The notes beneath the pieces are model-generated. The model saw only the letters and a program-made list of their open reading frames with translations, made no database searches and was not told the DNA's origin. DNA of 64,000 nt from Bacteroidota bacterium (GTDB taxonomy: Bacteria; Bacteroidota; Ignavibacteria; UBA10030), in assembly GCA_025454835.1 (NCBI GenBank), contig JALONQ010000002.1:197483-261482 (forward strand), given 5' to 3'. The position numbers and the translations under genes are program-made. Shown here in pieces: positions 43,794 to 52,579 of the stretch; position 1 is the stretch's first letter; every line of letters begins with the position of its first letter.

Positions 43794-44825
43794 ATGCGGG
43801 CGGCCGTCATCACGCGGTTCGGTCCGCCCGAAGTCCTGCAGTTCCGCGACCTGCCGTCACCGTCCCTGATGCCGGGGGGCGTCCGGGTGCGGGTGCACGC
43901 GATCGGCCTCAATTTTGCCGACGTCATGGCCCGTCTCGGGGTGTACCCGAGCATCCCCAAGCCGCCGTTCGTTCCGGGGATCGAGTTCACCGGAGAGGTC
44001 GTCGAGATCGCCCCGGGCGTTCGGTCCGTGCGTCGCGGTGACCGTGTGATGGGATTCTCCAGGCAGGGAGCCTATGCCGAGGAGGTGTGCGTCCCCGCCG
44101 GTTTTGTCCGTCGAGTGCCCGACGGGATGAGCGATCACGAGGCGGCTGCCTTCACCGTCACCTACCTGAGCGCGTACCACGGTCTCCGCACGCTGGCCCG
44201 GGTGGCACGGGGGGAGACGGTGGTGGTGCATGCTGCAGCCGGAGGTGTTGGAACGGCGGCTCTCCAGTTGTTGAAGCACTGGGGCGCCCGCTCGATCGCG
44301 ACGGCGTCGACGGAGGAAAAACTGGCCGTCGCGCGTGCGCACGGAGCCGATGAAACGCTGCTTGCCGGGAACGGTCGCATCGAGCGCCGACTACGGGAGT
44401 TGACGGGGGGCCGGGGGGTGGACGTCGTCCTCGATTCGGTCGGGGGCTCGCTCTATCGCGATTCCTGGAGATCGCTCGCGACGATGGGCCGTTACGTTCT
44501 GTTCGGATTCGCCTCGGTGACGGGACGTCGCCGGCTGGGTCGGTGGAAGCTGCTCAAAGAGATCCTCGCCACGCCCCTCGTCTTTCCGCCGACCCTCCCT
44601 TCGCGCAATATCTCGCTGATGGGTTTCAACTTGTATTTCCTGGCCGAGCGTTCGGAGTATCTGCAATCGGCGGCCGCCGAACTGCTGAAGCTGTGGAAAA
44701 AGGGTGCGATCAAGCCGTTCATCGGACGCGTCGTTCCATTCGACGAGCTTGTCGACGCCCATGCCTGGATGCAGAGTCGCAAGAGCACCGGCAAGGTTGT
44801 CATCGATCTCACCGCGAGTTGTTGA
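43794..44825 (+). CDS. Zinc-independent quinone oxidoreductase-like MDR protein
   Basis: A 343-residue medium-chain dehydrogenase/reductase. It has N-F-A-D-V-M-A-R-L-G-V-Y near the N-terminus, P-G-I-E-F-T-G-E-V, G-D-R-V-M-G-F, nucleotide-binding A-A-A-G-G-V-G-T-A-A-L-Q-L, and G-G-R-G-V-D-V-V-L-D-S-V-G-G. The catalytic zinc ligands of alcohol dehydrogenases are absent, as in NADPH quinone reductases and VAT-1-like proteins. The substrate is unknown. It starts two bases after pfkA and ends next to the aat start. Confidence 0.9.
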   Translation: MRAAVITRFGPPEVLQFRDLPSPSLMPGGVRVRVHAIGLNFADVMARLGVYPSIPKPPFVPGIEFTGEVVEIAPGVRSVRRGDRVMGFSRQGAYAEEVCVPAGFVRRVPDGMSDHEAAAFTVTYLSAYHGLRTLARVARGETVVVHAAAGGVGTAALQLLKHWGARSIATASTEEKLAVARAHGADETLLAGNGRIERRLRELTGGRGVDVVLDSVGGSLYRDSWRSLATMGRYVLFGFASVTGRRRLGRWKLLKEILATPLVFPPTLPSRNISLMGFNLYFLAERSEYLQSAAAELLKLWKKGAIKPFIGRVVPFDELVDAHAWMQSRKSTGKVVIDLTASC

Positions 44826-44826
44826 G

Positions 44827-45426
44827 GTGGCCGGGGGTTCGACGTCCTCCGCGCTCGACCCGCGCATGGTCGAGCAGGCGTATCGGATCGGCGCCTTTCC
44901 GATGGCAGACCCGCTCACCGGTGAGATCGCCTGGTATGCGCCCGATCCCAGGGCGATCCTTCCGCTCGACGGATTCTGCGTTCCCAGGTCGCTTCGGTCG
45001 CTCGTTCGTCGGCGGGTGTATGAAGTGAGGTGGAATACCGCGTTCGGAGACGTCATCCGCAGTTGCGCCGAGCGGACGGAGACGTGGATCTCTCCGGAGA
45101 TCATCGAAGCCTATGAAGCGCTCCATCGAGCCGGCAAGGCCCACAGCGTCGAAGCGTGGAAGGATGATCGGCTCGCCGGAGGGCTCTACGGCGTCTCACT
45201 GGGAGGCGCCTTCTTCGGCGAATCGATGTTCAGCCAGCAACGCGACGCATCGACCGTCGCACTGTCGGCCCTCGTGCGTCGGATGCAGGAACGAGGAGCT
45301 CGCCTGCTCGACATTCAATTTGTGACCCCGCACCTGCGGCGATTCGGCGCCGTCGAGATCCCGCGAGCGGCGTATCTGCGCCGACTGCGGACCGCATTGG
45401 CGATTGACGCGGTGCTCCTTCCCTGA
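44827..45426 (+). CDS. aat: Leucyl/phenylalanyl-tRNA-protein transferase
   Basis: About 199 residues. It has A-Y-R-I-G-A-F-P-M-A-D, W-Y-A-P-D-P-R-A-I-L-P-L, F-G-D-V-I-R-S-C-A, T-W-I-S-P-E-I-I-E-A-Y, H-S-V-E-A-W and G-G-L-Y-G-V-S-L-G-G-A-F-F-G-E-S-M-F-S. It appends Leu or Phe to proteins with N-terminal Lys or Arg, creating N-degrons that ClpS (13333-13620) recognises. The best start is GTG at 44827, one base after the previous stop; ATG 44866 would cut into the conserved start. Confidence 0.92.
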   Translation: MAGGSTSSALDPRMVEQAYRIGAFPMADPLTGEIAWYAPDPRAILPLDGFCVPRSLRSLVRRRVYEVRWNTAFGDVIRSCAERTETWISPEIIEAYEALHRAGKAHSVEAWKDDRLAGGLYGVSLGGAFFGESMFSQQRDASTVALSALVRRMQERGARLLDIQFVTPHLRRFGAVEIPRAAYLRRLRTALAIDAVLLP

Positions 45427-45444
45427 ACGATCGGATCGAAGACC

Positions 45445-46356
45445 ATGTCGACGGCCCACTACATCCCCGTCATCACCACGACGGCATTCTCCGGCGTGAC
45501 CTACCTCCAAAGCGGGAAGGTCCGTGACATCTACGAGGTCGACGGCAAGCTGCTCATCGTCGCCACCGATCGGTTGTCGGCCTATGACGTGATCATGAAC
45601 GAAGGAATCCCCTTCAAAGGAAAGGTGCTGACGCTCATCTCAGAGCACTGGTTCGGCAGGATGGCCGATCTCGTCCCGAATCACTTGATCTCGACGATCG
45701 TCTACGACTTTCCTCCCGCGTGCAAGCCGCACTGGTCTGCGCTCGAGGACCGCACCATGCTCGTCCGGAAGGCCACGCCGTTCCCGATCGAATGTGTGGT
45801 CCGCGGCTACCTGTCGGGGTCGGGTTGGCAAGAGTACCAGGCTTCCGGGTCGGTCTGCGGTGTGAAGCTGCCGCAAGGGCTGGTGGAATCCGACCGATTG
45901 CCCGAGCCCATCTTCACGCCGGCGACGAAGGAACTGCAGGGTCGGCACGACGAGAACATCTCCTTCGACCGGGTCGTGGAACTGATCGGCTCGGAACATG
46001 CGGAGCAGCTCAGGTCCCTGACGATCGCCGTGTATCGAAGGGCCGCCCAGGAGGCGGAGACGAAGGGTATCATCATCGCCGACACGAAGATGGAATTCGG
46101 TCTGGACGAGCGTGGTCAGATCATTCTGATCGACGAACTCCTGACGCCCGATTCGTCCCGGTTCTGGCCGATGGACTCCTATGCTCCGGGTCGGGGGCAG
46201 AACAGTTTCGACAAGCAGTTCGTCCGCGATTATCTGAACTCCATCAATTTCAACCGCCAGCCGCCGCCGCCAAAGCTGCCGGATGACGTGATCTTCAAGA
46301 CCTCCGCGCTGTATGTCGAGGCGCTGAAACGCCTGACGGGCCGGACATTGCCATGA
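45445..46356 (+). CDS. purC: Phosphoribosylaminoimidazole-succinocarboxamide synthase
   Basis: A 303-residue SAICAR synthetase of the longer (about 300-residue) class. It has G-K-V-R-D-I-Y-E-V, A-T-D-R-L-S-A-Y-D-V-I, V-R-G-Y-L-S-G-S-G-W, G-R-H-D-E-N-I-S-F, I-I-A-D-T-K-M-E-F-G and I-D-E-L-L-T-P-D-S-S-R-F-W. It joins aspartate to CAIR in purine synthesis using ATP. It is last in the pfkA-qor-aat-purC run, with a repeat element downstream. Confidence 0.96.
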   Translation: MSTAHYIPVITTTAFSGVTYLQSGKVRDIYEVDGKLLIVATDRLSAYDVIMNEGIPFKGKVLTLISEHWFGRMADLVPNHLISTIVYDFPPACKPHWSALEDRTMLVRKATPFPIECVVRGYLSGSGWQEYQASGSVCGVKLPQGLVESDRLPEPIFTPATKELQGRHDENISFDRVVELIGSEHAEQLRSLTIAVYRRAAQEAETKGIIIADTKMEFGLDERGQIILIDELLTPDSSRFWPMDSYAPGRGQNSFDKQFVRDYLNSINFNRQPPPPKLPDDVIFKTSALYVEALKRLTGRTLP

Positions 46357-46401
46357 GCGGGAACGGTCGAGTGGCGAAGTATCGTTATGGGTGTGCGTCG
46401 T

Positions 46402-46424
46402 GTGCTCTCTGTGTCCCTCGTGGC
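46402..46424. repeat. Third copy of the dispersed repeat
   Basis: Read on the minus strand, this 23-base stretch matches the GCCACRRRGGACACARAGAGCAC unit that forms the arms at 20709-20780. It lies in the 118-base gap between purC and mrp. Confidence 0.6.
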
Positions 46425-46474
46425 AAAGCTGCGCGAATTGACCTCATTGTTCCATACGTGATCAGGATCTCCCC

Positions 46475-47572
46475 ATGCTTTCGTTGAATGAACAGAACAT
46501 CCTTCAGTCGCTCCGCGCCGTCCGTGATCCGGACCTCCATCGCGACATCGTGACCCTCGGGTTCGTGAAGAACCTCACCATCAGCGACGGCGACGTTGCC
46601 TTCGACCTCGTCCTCACGACCCCGTCATGCCCCGTGCGCGACCAGTTCGTGATCGATTGCGAGAAAGCCATCAGAACGAGCATCGACGGAGTGCGCAAGG
46701 TCGACGTGCGGCTCTCGTCGAGCGTGACGACGCACACGCACGCTCAGAAGGAATCGGTCCTTCCGGGGGTGAAGAATACGATCGCCGTCGCCAGCGGCAA
46801 AGGGGGCGTCGGCAAATCGACGGTGGCCGTCAACCTGGCGGTCTCTCTGGCCATGGACGGGGCGAAGGTCGGACTCGTCGACGCGGATATCTACGGCCCG
46901 TCGATCCCGACGATGTTCGGCATCAATGAACGCCCAAGAGTGTCGCAGAACAAGCTGTATCCGCTCGAGAAGTACGGTGTCAAAGTGATGTCGATCGGAT
47001 TCCTCGTCGACCCGATGCAGGCGGTGATCTGGCGAGGACCGATGGCCAGTGGCGCCGTCAAGCAGTTCATGGGGGACGTCGAGTGGGGTGAGCTCGACTA
47101 TCTCATCTTTGACCTGCCGCCAGGCACAGGGGACATTCAGTTGACGATCGTTCAAACGATCCCGCTCACCGGAGCCGTCATCGTCACGACGCCGCAAGAT
47201 GTGGCGCTCGCCGATGCTCGCAAGGGGCTTGTGATGTTCAACAAGGTGAACGTGCCGGTCCTTGGGATCGTCGAGAACATGTCGCATTTCATCTGCTCGC
47301 ACTGTGGCCAGCGGGAAGACATCTTCGACAGCGGCGGCGGCAAGCGGACGGCCACCGAGCTGCATGTGCCGTTCCTCGGAGAGATCCCGATCGACACCAA
47401 GATACGCGTGGGGGGCGATTCCGGCCATCCGGTCGTGCACGGCGAACCTACGTCGCCTCGCTCGGAGATCATCCGCAACATCGCCCGGCAGCTGGCAGCG
47501 CAGGTGAGCATTCGCAACGTTGACGGCATTCAGGCGCCGAAGTTGGAGATCCTGTTGGGTCCGCGGAATTAG
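46475..47572 (+). CDS. mrp: Mrp/ApbC-type Fe-S cluster carrier ATPase
   Basis: A 365-residue protein. An N-terminal MIP18/DUF59 domain (about 5-85; V-R-D-P-D-L-H-R-D-I-V-T-L-G-F-V and T-T-P-S-C-P) is fused to a ParA-like P-loop ATPase with S-G-K-G-G-V-G-K-S-T, D-A-D-I-Y-G-P-S-I-P, F-D-L-P-P-G-T-G-D and the cluster-binding C-S-H-C motif. It carries or inserts Fe-S clusters. An Nfu-type scaffold gene follows 126 bases later, so the two likely work in the same pathway. Confidence 0.95.
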   Translation: MLSLNEQNILQSLRAVRDPDLHRDIVTLGFVKNLTISDGDVAFDLVLTTPSCPVRDQFVIDCEKAIRTSIDGVRKVDVRLSSSVTTHTHAQKESVLPGVKNTIAVASGKGGVGKSTVAVNLAVSLAMDGAKVGLVDADIYGPSIPTMFGINERPRVSQNKLYPLEKYGVKVMSIGFLVDPMQAVIWRGPMASGAVKQFMGDVEWGELDYLIFDLPPGTGDIQLTIVQTIPLTGAVIVTTPQDVALADARKGLVMFNKVNVPVLGIVENMSHFICSHCGQREDIFDSGGGKRTATELHVPFLGEIPIDTKIRVGGDSGHPVVHGEPTSPRSEIIRNIARQLAAQVSIRNVDGIQAPKLEILLGPRN

Positions 47573-47626
47573 GAGTGCGAGGAGGAGCGCCGCGGATCAC
47601 GAACATGAACCGACAAGTTCGCCAAG

Positions 47627-47665
47627 CCTGCCTGCCGATCCATAGCACGCAACGAGGCAGGCAGG
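47627..47665. repeat. Perfect inverted repeat between mrp and nfu
   Basis: CCTGCCTGCC (47627-47636) and GGCAGGCAGG (47656-47665) form a 10-bp stem with a 19-base loop in the 126-base gap. Arms are flanked by GCCAAG direct copies (47621-47626, 47669-47674). The role is unknown. Confidence 0.55.
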
Positions 47666-47698
47666 GACGCCAAGACAGCTGACAATACTGATCCTAAG

Positions 47699-47935
47699 AT
47701 GTCCTTTCCTTCCACGACAGATATTGAACGCACGCTCGACCGGATCCGACCGTTCCTCCAATTGGACGGCGGGAACGTGGAGCTCGTCCGCTTGACAGAG
47801 AACGGTATCCTGGAGGTGCGTCTGACGGGCTCGTGCATCGATTGTCCGATGTCGCGCATGACGCTTCGCGCCGGCATCGAACGGGCCGTGTTGCTTGAGC
47901 ATCAGGAGATCCGGCGGATCGAACAGGTGCGATAG
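47699..47935 (+). CDS. NifU C-terminal domain (Nfu-type) Fe-S scaffold
   Basis: A 78-residue stand-alone NifU-like domain. It has I-E-R-T-L-D-R-I-R-P-F-L-Q-L-D-G-G-N-V-E-L, V-R-L-T-G-S-C, and the cluster-binding C-I-D-C-P-M-S in place of the common C-x-x-C-P. It binds a transient Fe-S cluster for delivery to apo-proteins, consistent with the upstream mrp gene. A strong hairpin follows at 47962. Confidence 0.92.
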   Translation: MSFPSTTDIERTLDRIRPFLQLDGGNVELVRLTENGILEVRLTGSCIDCPMSRMTLRAGIERAVLLEHQEIRRIEQVR

Positions 47936-47961
47936 GGGGCGGGAGGGTGTCTGTAGACGAG

Positions 47962-47988
47962 AAGGCCGGGGCGATCGCTCCGGCCTTT
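47962..47988. terminator. Bidirectional terminator between nfu and ftsE
   Basis: A strong stem (AAGGCCGG 47962-47969 with CCGGCCTT 47980-47987, plus inner GCG/CGC pairs) lies between convergent nfu and ftsE. It ends in TTT on the + strand and gives TT on the other. Confidence 0.75.
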
Positions 47989-48011
47989 ATGCGTTCCGTG
48001 TGAGATGTCGA

Positions 48012-48689
48012 TCAGCGCTTCTTCGGCGCCCGCATGTCCACCTCCTGCAATCGTCCATCCTTCAACTGCACCACGCGGGCCGGATATTTCTTGACGAGAT
48101 CGTAGTTGTGCGTTGCCATGAGAACCGCCGTGCCGCGCATGTTGATCTTCGTCATCAGCTCCATGATCTCTGCCGATGATGCCGGGTCGAGATTGCCGGT
48201 CGGCTCATCGGCGATCAAAATGGCCGGTTCGTTGACCAAGGCGCGAGCGATGACGACGCGCTGTTGCTCGCCTCCGGAAAGCTCCTGCGGCATCTGGTTC
48301 CGCTTGTGGCTCAACCCCACTTCGGCCAGCACGTGCAGGACCTTCTTCTTGAGGTCGCCTCTTCGGGCGTTCGTGACGTGAAGCGCGAACGCGACGTTGT
48401 CATACACCGAACGGTCGTCCAGCAACTTGAAGTCCTGGAAGACCACGCCGATCCGGCGACGGAGAAACGGGATCTCCTTCGGCGCGATGTTCGAGCTGTC
48501 GTACCCGGCCACCCGAACCCGACCCGCCTCGGGGATCAGGTCATAATAGAGCAGACGCATCAGCGAACTCTTACCGGCTCCTGTCTGGCCGACCAGATAG
48601 ACGAATTCCCCCCGTTTCATGCTGAAACTGAGGTTCGTCAGGACCTGCTGTCCGTCGAAGGAAACAGTCACCCCGTCGAGTTCGATCAT
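48012..48689 (-). CDS. ftsE: FtsE-like ABC transporter ATPase
   Basis: A 225-residue ABC ATPase. It has Walker [11 protein letters not shown]-loop V-F-Q-D-F-K-L-L, signature L-S-G-G-E-Q-Q-R, Walker B I-L-I-A-D-E-P and D-loop G-N-L-D, with H-loop T-H-N. F-Q-D-F-K-L-L and T-H-N-Y-D-L-V are typical of FtsE, the partner of FtsX that activates septal peptidoglycan hydrolases. ftsX is not adjacent; instead the gene overlaps pdxA by four bases. LolD-like function is a less likely alternative. Confidence 0.85.
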   Translation of the reverse strand: MIELDGVTVSFDGQQVLTNLSFSMKRGEFVYLVGQTGAGKSSLMRLLYYDLIPEAGRVRVAGYDSSNIAPKEIPFLRRRIGVVFQDFKLLDDRSVYDNVAFALHVTNARRGDLKKKVLHVLAEVGLSHKRNQMPQELSGGEQQRVVIARALVNEPAILIADEPTGNLDPASSAEIMELMTKINMRGTAVLMATHNYDLVKKYPARVVQLKDGRLQEVDMRAPKKR

Positions 48690-49684
48690 GCGTTGGCTCC
48701 GCTACGGGCTTTGTTCATCGCTACCGCCAGTCGGATGGCCTCGATCGTGCTCGACGGATCGGCGGTCCCTTTGCCCGCGATGTCGTACGCGGTCCCGTGG
48801 TCGGGGGAGGTGCGGATGATCGGGAGGCCGGCGGAGACATTCACAGCCGAGCCGAACGACATGAGCTTCAGTGGAATGAGCCCCTGGTCGTGGTACATCG
48901 CCAGAACGGCGTCGTACGACGTGTGCCGTTTCTTGCCGAAGAACGCGTCTGCGGGGAAGGGCCCATCGGCGATGATCCCGGCGGCACGGACCACCTCGAG
49001 AGCAGGGAGAATGATCTCAACTTCTTCGCGGCCAATATGGCCGTTCTCGCCGGCGTGCGGGTTCAATCCGAGGACGGCGATCTTGGGGCGCGGGATACCA
49101 AAATCGCGCATCAAGGCGCCATGCAGAAGCTGGAGCTTCTCTATGACTTTCTCGGCCGTCACTTGGCGTGGAACCGCTGCGATCGGCGTGTGAACAGTCA
49201 CGAGCCCAACGCGCAGTGCGCGCGAGACGAGCATCATGATCACTTTCTGTGATCGGCTGAAGAGTGTCACCATCTCCGTCTGACCGGGAAAATCGTAGCC
49301 GGCCATGTGAAGGGCCTCCTTGGAGGCCGGTGCCGTGACCATGGCGTCGACCTTGCCTGAAAGACAGAGTTCCACCGCGCGCTCGATCGCAAGTCCGGCG
49401 TTCTTCCCCGAGGCCTTTGTCGGGGCCCCGTAGGTCACGTCGGCCGCGATGCCATCGCCAATGTCCATGACACCCAACGCACTGCCGCCCGGTGCCGACG
49501 CCGACCGCTTCTCCAGGGTCAGCCTTCTGCGGATCAGCGGAGCGGCATGTCTGAACACGGCAAGCGGACCGATGAGGATCGGTTGGCAGAGTCGGCGGAT
49601 CGCAGGGTCTGAGGCGGCGCGGAGAGCAACCTCGGGACCGATGCCGTTGAAGTCTCCGACGGTCACGGCGATGGTTGGCTTCAC
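48686..49684 (-). CDS. pdxA: 4-hydroxythreonine-4-phosphate dehydrogenase
   Basis: A 332-residue PdxA. It has V-T-V-G-D-F-N-G-I-G-P-E, T-A-P-A-S-K-E-A, G-L-N-P-H-A-G-E-N-G-H-I-G, M-Y-H-D-Q-G-L-I-P-L-K and R-T-S-P-D-H-G-T-A-Y-D-I-A-G. The three metal-binding His (V-T-V-H-T-P, N-P-H-A-G, Y-H-D-Q) are intact. The usual G-H-T-E substrate motif reads G-Q-T-E. It oxidises 4-phosphohydroxy-threonine in vitamin B6 synthesis. It overlaps the genes on both sides by four bases, so translation is coupled. Confidence 0.92.
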   Translation of the reverse strand: MKPTIAVTVGDFNGIGPEVALRAASDPAIRRLCQPILIGPLAVFRHAAPLIRRRLTLEKRSASAPGGSALGVMDIGDGIAADVTYGAPTKASGKNAGLAIERAVELCLSGKVDAMVTAPASKEALHMAGYDFPGQTEMVTLFSRSQKVIMMLVSRALRVGLVTVHTPIAAVPRQVTAEKVIEKLQLLHGALMRDFGIPRPKIAVLGLNPHAGENGHIGREEVEIILPALEVVRAAGIIADGPFPADAFFGKKRHTSYDAVLAMYHDQGLIPLKLMSFGSAVNVSAGLPIIRTSPDHGTAYDIAGKGTADPSSTIEAIRLAVAMNKARSGANA

Positions 49685-51048
49685 AGATCCTCCGTCTGGG
49701 TCAGCGTGTACTCCCCCGTTCGCGACGGGTCCGTGAAAATGAAGCGTTTCTTCTGTTGTTCGTAGATCCAGATCTCGCGCGGACCTGTGTTCGGCCTGAA
49801 GATGCGCTGGCTCGACGTTGGTGTGCCGAAGAGAATCAGGATGCGTCCACGGTCGGTCTTGTAGCCGTCCGAGCTGCCGCGCGTGGAGAACCGCCGAATG
49901 GATTCGTCTACGCGACGATAATACTCTTCCTGGACAGGGTTGTATGCCGTCGTCGTGTCGGGATCGCGCAGGCGCCAGAACTCGTCGAACCGGTCCCTGC
50001 CGGCGTCGGCAAAGAACCCGACCATGTCGTCGACCTCTTCGGGATCGGCGATATGTCGAAGAGCGTCGACGGCAAGGTTGAAGTCGGCGAGCGAACGCGG
50101 CAGGGTGGGCCAGATCACGGAGAATCGGTAGGTCTGGCGGACGCGCTCGGATCCCGTCGACAGGTCCACGTCAACGGTGTAGAGCCCTTGCCCCAGCTGT
50201 TCGAGCGGGAGCGCGAGGAAGGCCGAGGTCCATGATTCGATCGCGGTGCTGTCGAAGCGATACCGTACGGGCGCTCCTTCTTCCAGCGTTATGATCGTCC
50301 GGCGAAGGACGATCGTATCGCGGGCACGCAGGTCGACCTTGCGGCCGTCGGAGCCTGCGTCGGAGCTGGTGATCCTCCACTCTGCGCTGATCGGCCCGTT
50401 CGTCGGCGTTCGCACGTGTGCGATCATGCCACCGCGCGAACCGAAGATGGCAGCGCCGCCTCGATTGAATGGAATGAATCCGTTGCCGTCTGCCGACGGA
50501 TAACCGAGCAGCCCCTTGGGAAGGGCGGTGAGTCCGCTGCCGGAAGGGATCTCAAGAGTTCGCCGGCGCTCCAGGAAGCGTCGTTCGGAATCGAAGGCCT
50601 TCAACTCGAACACGATCGTGTAGGTACCCGGCGGCACCGTGAATCGCACGGTCTGCTCAACGTCGGGGAGCGTCTCTCGCGGTCCTGGTTGTCGTTCGCG
50701 CTCCATGCGGATGGTGCGGACCTCGCGGTTGGTCTGCGTTCCGTTCTTGCTGGCCAATTCGACGAGCAATTCTCCTTGGGCGGCTGACCCGCCTTCCGCA
50801 GTCCGGAGGAACACGAAGAAGGCGGCTGGAATACGATAGTGAATGTCGACGACGAAGCTGTCAGCCGCCGCGTTCGGAAGGACGACCGCGTCATAGAATA
50901 CTGGAACGTCGGAGCCTGTCGACATCTCGGGCCGCTCCGTCCGTTGCGCCATCAGGCCGAAAGGCGAAAGGAGGAAGAGGCCGACCGCCACGAAGAACGG
51001 CCGGCGGACGTCAAAATAATTCACGCGGGTTGAGGTCATCGCTTGCAT
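49681..51048 (-). CDS. GWxTD-domain exported protein
   Basis: A 455-residue protein with an N-terminal hydrophobic export signal (to about residue 35, L-M-A-Q), two beta-sandwich-like regions, and a C-terminal GWxTD domain (about 320-445). That domain has F-N-L-A-V-D-A-L-R-H-I-A, R-D-R-F-D-E-F-W-R-x-R-D-P, Y-Y-R-R-V-D-E-S-I-R-R-F and the hallmark reading G-Y-K-T-D-R-G-R-I-L-I-L-F-G-T-P, so Tyr replaces Trp. GWxTD proteins occur in Bacteroidetes and Acidobacteria with unknown function. It lies between pepA and pdxA in a tight operon. Confidence 0.85.
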   Translation of the reverse strand: MQAMTSTRVNYFDVRRPFFVAVGLFLLSPFGLMAQRTERPEMSTGSDVPVFYDAVVLPNAAADSFVVDIHYRIPAAFFVFLRTAEGGSAAQGELLVELASKNGTQTNREVRTIRMERERQPGPRETLPDVEQTVRFTVPPGTYTIVFELKAFDSERRFLERRRTLEIPSGSGLTALPKGLLGYPSADGNGFIPFNRGGAAIFGSRGGMIAHVRTPTNGPISAEWRITSSDAGSDGRKVDLRARDTIVLRRTIITLEEGAPVRYRFDSTAIESWTSAFLALPLEQLGQGLYTVDVDLSTGSERVRQTYRFSVIWPTLPRSLADFNLAVDALRHIADPEEVDDMVGFFADAGRDRFDEFWRLRDPDTTTAYNPVQEEYYRRVDESIRRFSTRGSSDGYKTDRGRILILFGTPTSSQRIFRPNTGPREIWIYEQQKKRFIFTDPSRTGEYTLTQTEDL

Positions 51049-51091
51049 GGTGCTCTGCCAATCTCGCCAATGATGCGGTGAAGTGCCAGCG

Positions 51092-52576
51092 CTAGCGCCA
51101 TCGTCGAAGGAACTCGGTCAGCAACCGCACGCCCACGCCAGAACCGCCGCGGGTGGTGTAGTCGCTGTTCTCTTCTTGGATGGCGGTGCCGGCGATGTCC
51201 AGGTGGACCCACCGGTAGTTGCCGATGTGTTTCTTGAGGAACCAACCCGCCGTGATCGCGCCTGCCCATCGGCCCCCGACGTTCTTGACGTCGGCGACGT
51301 CACTCTTGATCAAGCGCTCATATTCATCGAAGAGCGGCAGTTCCCAGACGCGTTCGTAGGTCGTTTCCCCGGCTGTCTGTAAACGCCGCATGAGCTCCGG
51401 GTCGTTCCCCATCATGCCGGTCACAACATGTCCGAGGGCCACGACCACGGCACCTGTCAGCGTGGCCAGGTCGATAACGGCCGCCGGCTTGTAGCGCTCG
51501 GCATAGGCCAACGCATCGGCCAGGATGAGCCGGCCTTCCGCGTCCGTATTGTCCACCTCGGAGGTCTTGCCGTTGAGATGGCGGATGATGTCTCCCGGAC
51601 GTTGTGCCGAACTGCCCGGCATGTTCTCGACTGCTGGGACGAGTCCGACCAGCCGCACCGGCAGACGAAGCCGCGCGACCGTTTCGAATGTGCCGATGAC
51701 AGCTGCGGCACCCGACATATCCATCTTCATCTCCGCCATGCCGGCGGAAGGCTTGATGGAAATGCCGCCAGTGTCGAAGGTCACGCCTTTGCCGACCAGG
51801 ACGACGGGACGCTTCGTCGTCGGTCCGTACTCCATGATAATGAACCTCGGTTCGCGATCGCTCCCCCGATTGACGGCCAGAACGCCTCCCATGCCCAGCT
51901 CGCTTAATTCCGCTTCGCCGAGGATCCGCACGTCGAAACCACTGCGTCGGCCGGCTTCGAGCGCCGCTTGCGCGAGCGACTCGGGGTAGACCTCGTTGCC
52001 CGGGGCGTTCGCCAGATCACGTGCCAGGATCGTTCCGGCGACGATAGCCTCGGCGCGCCTCAAGGCCCGCAGAGCGGGGGCGCGGAGCGCCGATGAGGCC
52101 GAAACCAGGAAGATCTCTTCCAGGGGCATTCCGTCGTCATCGGGCTTCTTGTACTTGTCGAATCGATACAGACCGAGATGCGCACCCTCGGCGAATGCCA
52201 CCACGGCATCCTCGGCGGACCCCCGTAGCGCCGGGAGCACGAATCCGGCCGTTGACGCTTTGCGGCGGCGGGCTTCCTTCGCGGCGATTGCCGCGGCTCG
52301 GCGGTAACGCTCGAGCGAGACCTTGGCGTACGGGCCGAGCCCGACGAGGAGCAGACGAGGGCACCCGGCCGCCCCCGTGTGGAGGATGGCCGTTTCGCCG
52401 GCTTTGCCGGCGAAGTCGCCAGTTACCATCAGCGAACGAAGGCCCGATCGGCCGATCGACCGAGCGGCGTTCATCTCCTTCGAAAATCGCGACCGATCCG
52501 AGTGAATGAAGTGCACGAGCACGTCGGTTCGTGGCGCGCGTGGAAGGGCGACGCGGAATGTGGTCTTGAGAGCCAT
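51092..52576 (-). CDS. pepA: Leucyl aminopeptidase (M17 family)
   Basis: A 494-residue M17 metallopeptidase. It has G-K-G-V-T-F-D-T-G-G-I-S-I-K-P, M-K-M-D-M-S-G-A-A-A, the signature N-T-D-A-E-G-R-L, and H-L-D-I-A-G-T-A near the C-terminus. All metal-binding Lys/Asp/Glu residues and the catalytic Arg are recognisable. It removes N-terminal residues from peptides in the cytoplasm; some homologues also bind DNA. It begins three bases after the nrnA stop. Confidence 0.95.
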   Translation of the reverse strand: MALKTTFRVALPRAPRTDVLVHFIHSDRSRFSKEMNAARSIGRSGLRSLMVTGDFAGKAGETAILHTGAAGCPRLLLVGLGPYAKVSLERYRRAAAIAAKEARRRKASTAGFVLPALRGSAEDAVVAFAEGAHLGLYRFDKYKKPDDDGMPLEEIFLVSASSALRAPALRALRRAEAIVAGTILARDLANAPGNEVYPESLAQAALEAGRRSGFDVRILGEAELSELGMGGVLAVNRGSDREPRFIIMEYGPTTKRPVVLVGKGVTFDTGGISIKPSAGMAEMKMDMSGAAAVIGTFETVARLRLPVRLVGLVPAVENMPGSSAQRPGDIIRHLNGKTSEVDNTDAEGRLILADALAYAERYKPAAVIDLATLTGAVVVALGHVVTGMMGNDPELMRRLQTAGETTYERVWELPLFDEYERLIKSDVADVKNVGGRWAGAITAGWFLKKHIGNYRWVHLDIAGTAIQEENSDYTTRGGSGVGVRLLTEFLRRWR

Positions 52577-52579
52577 GGG

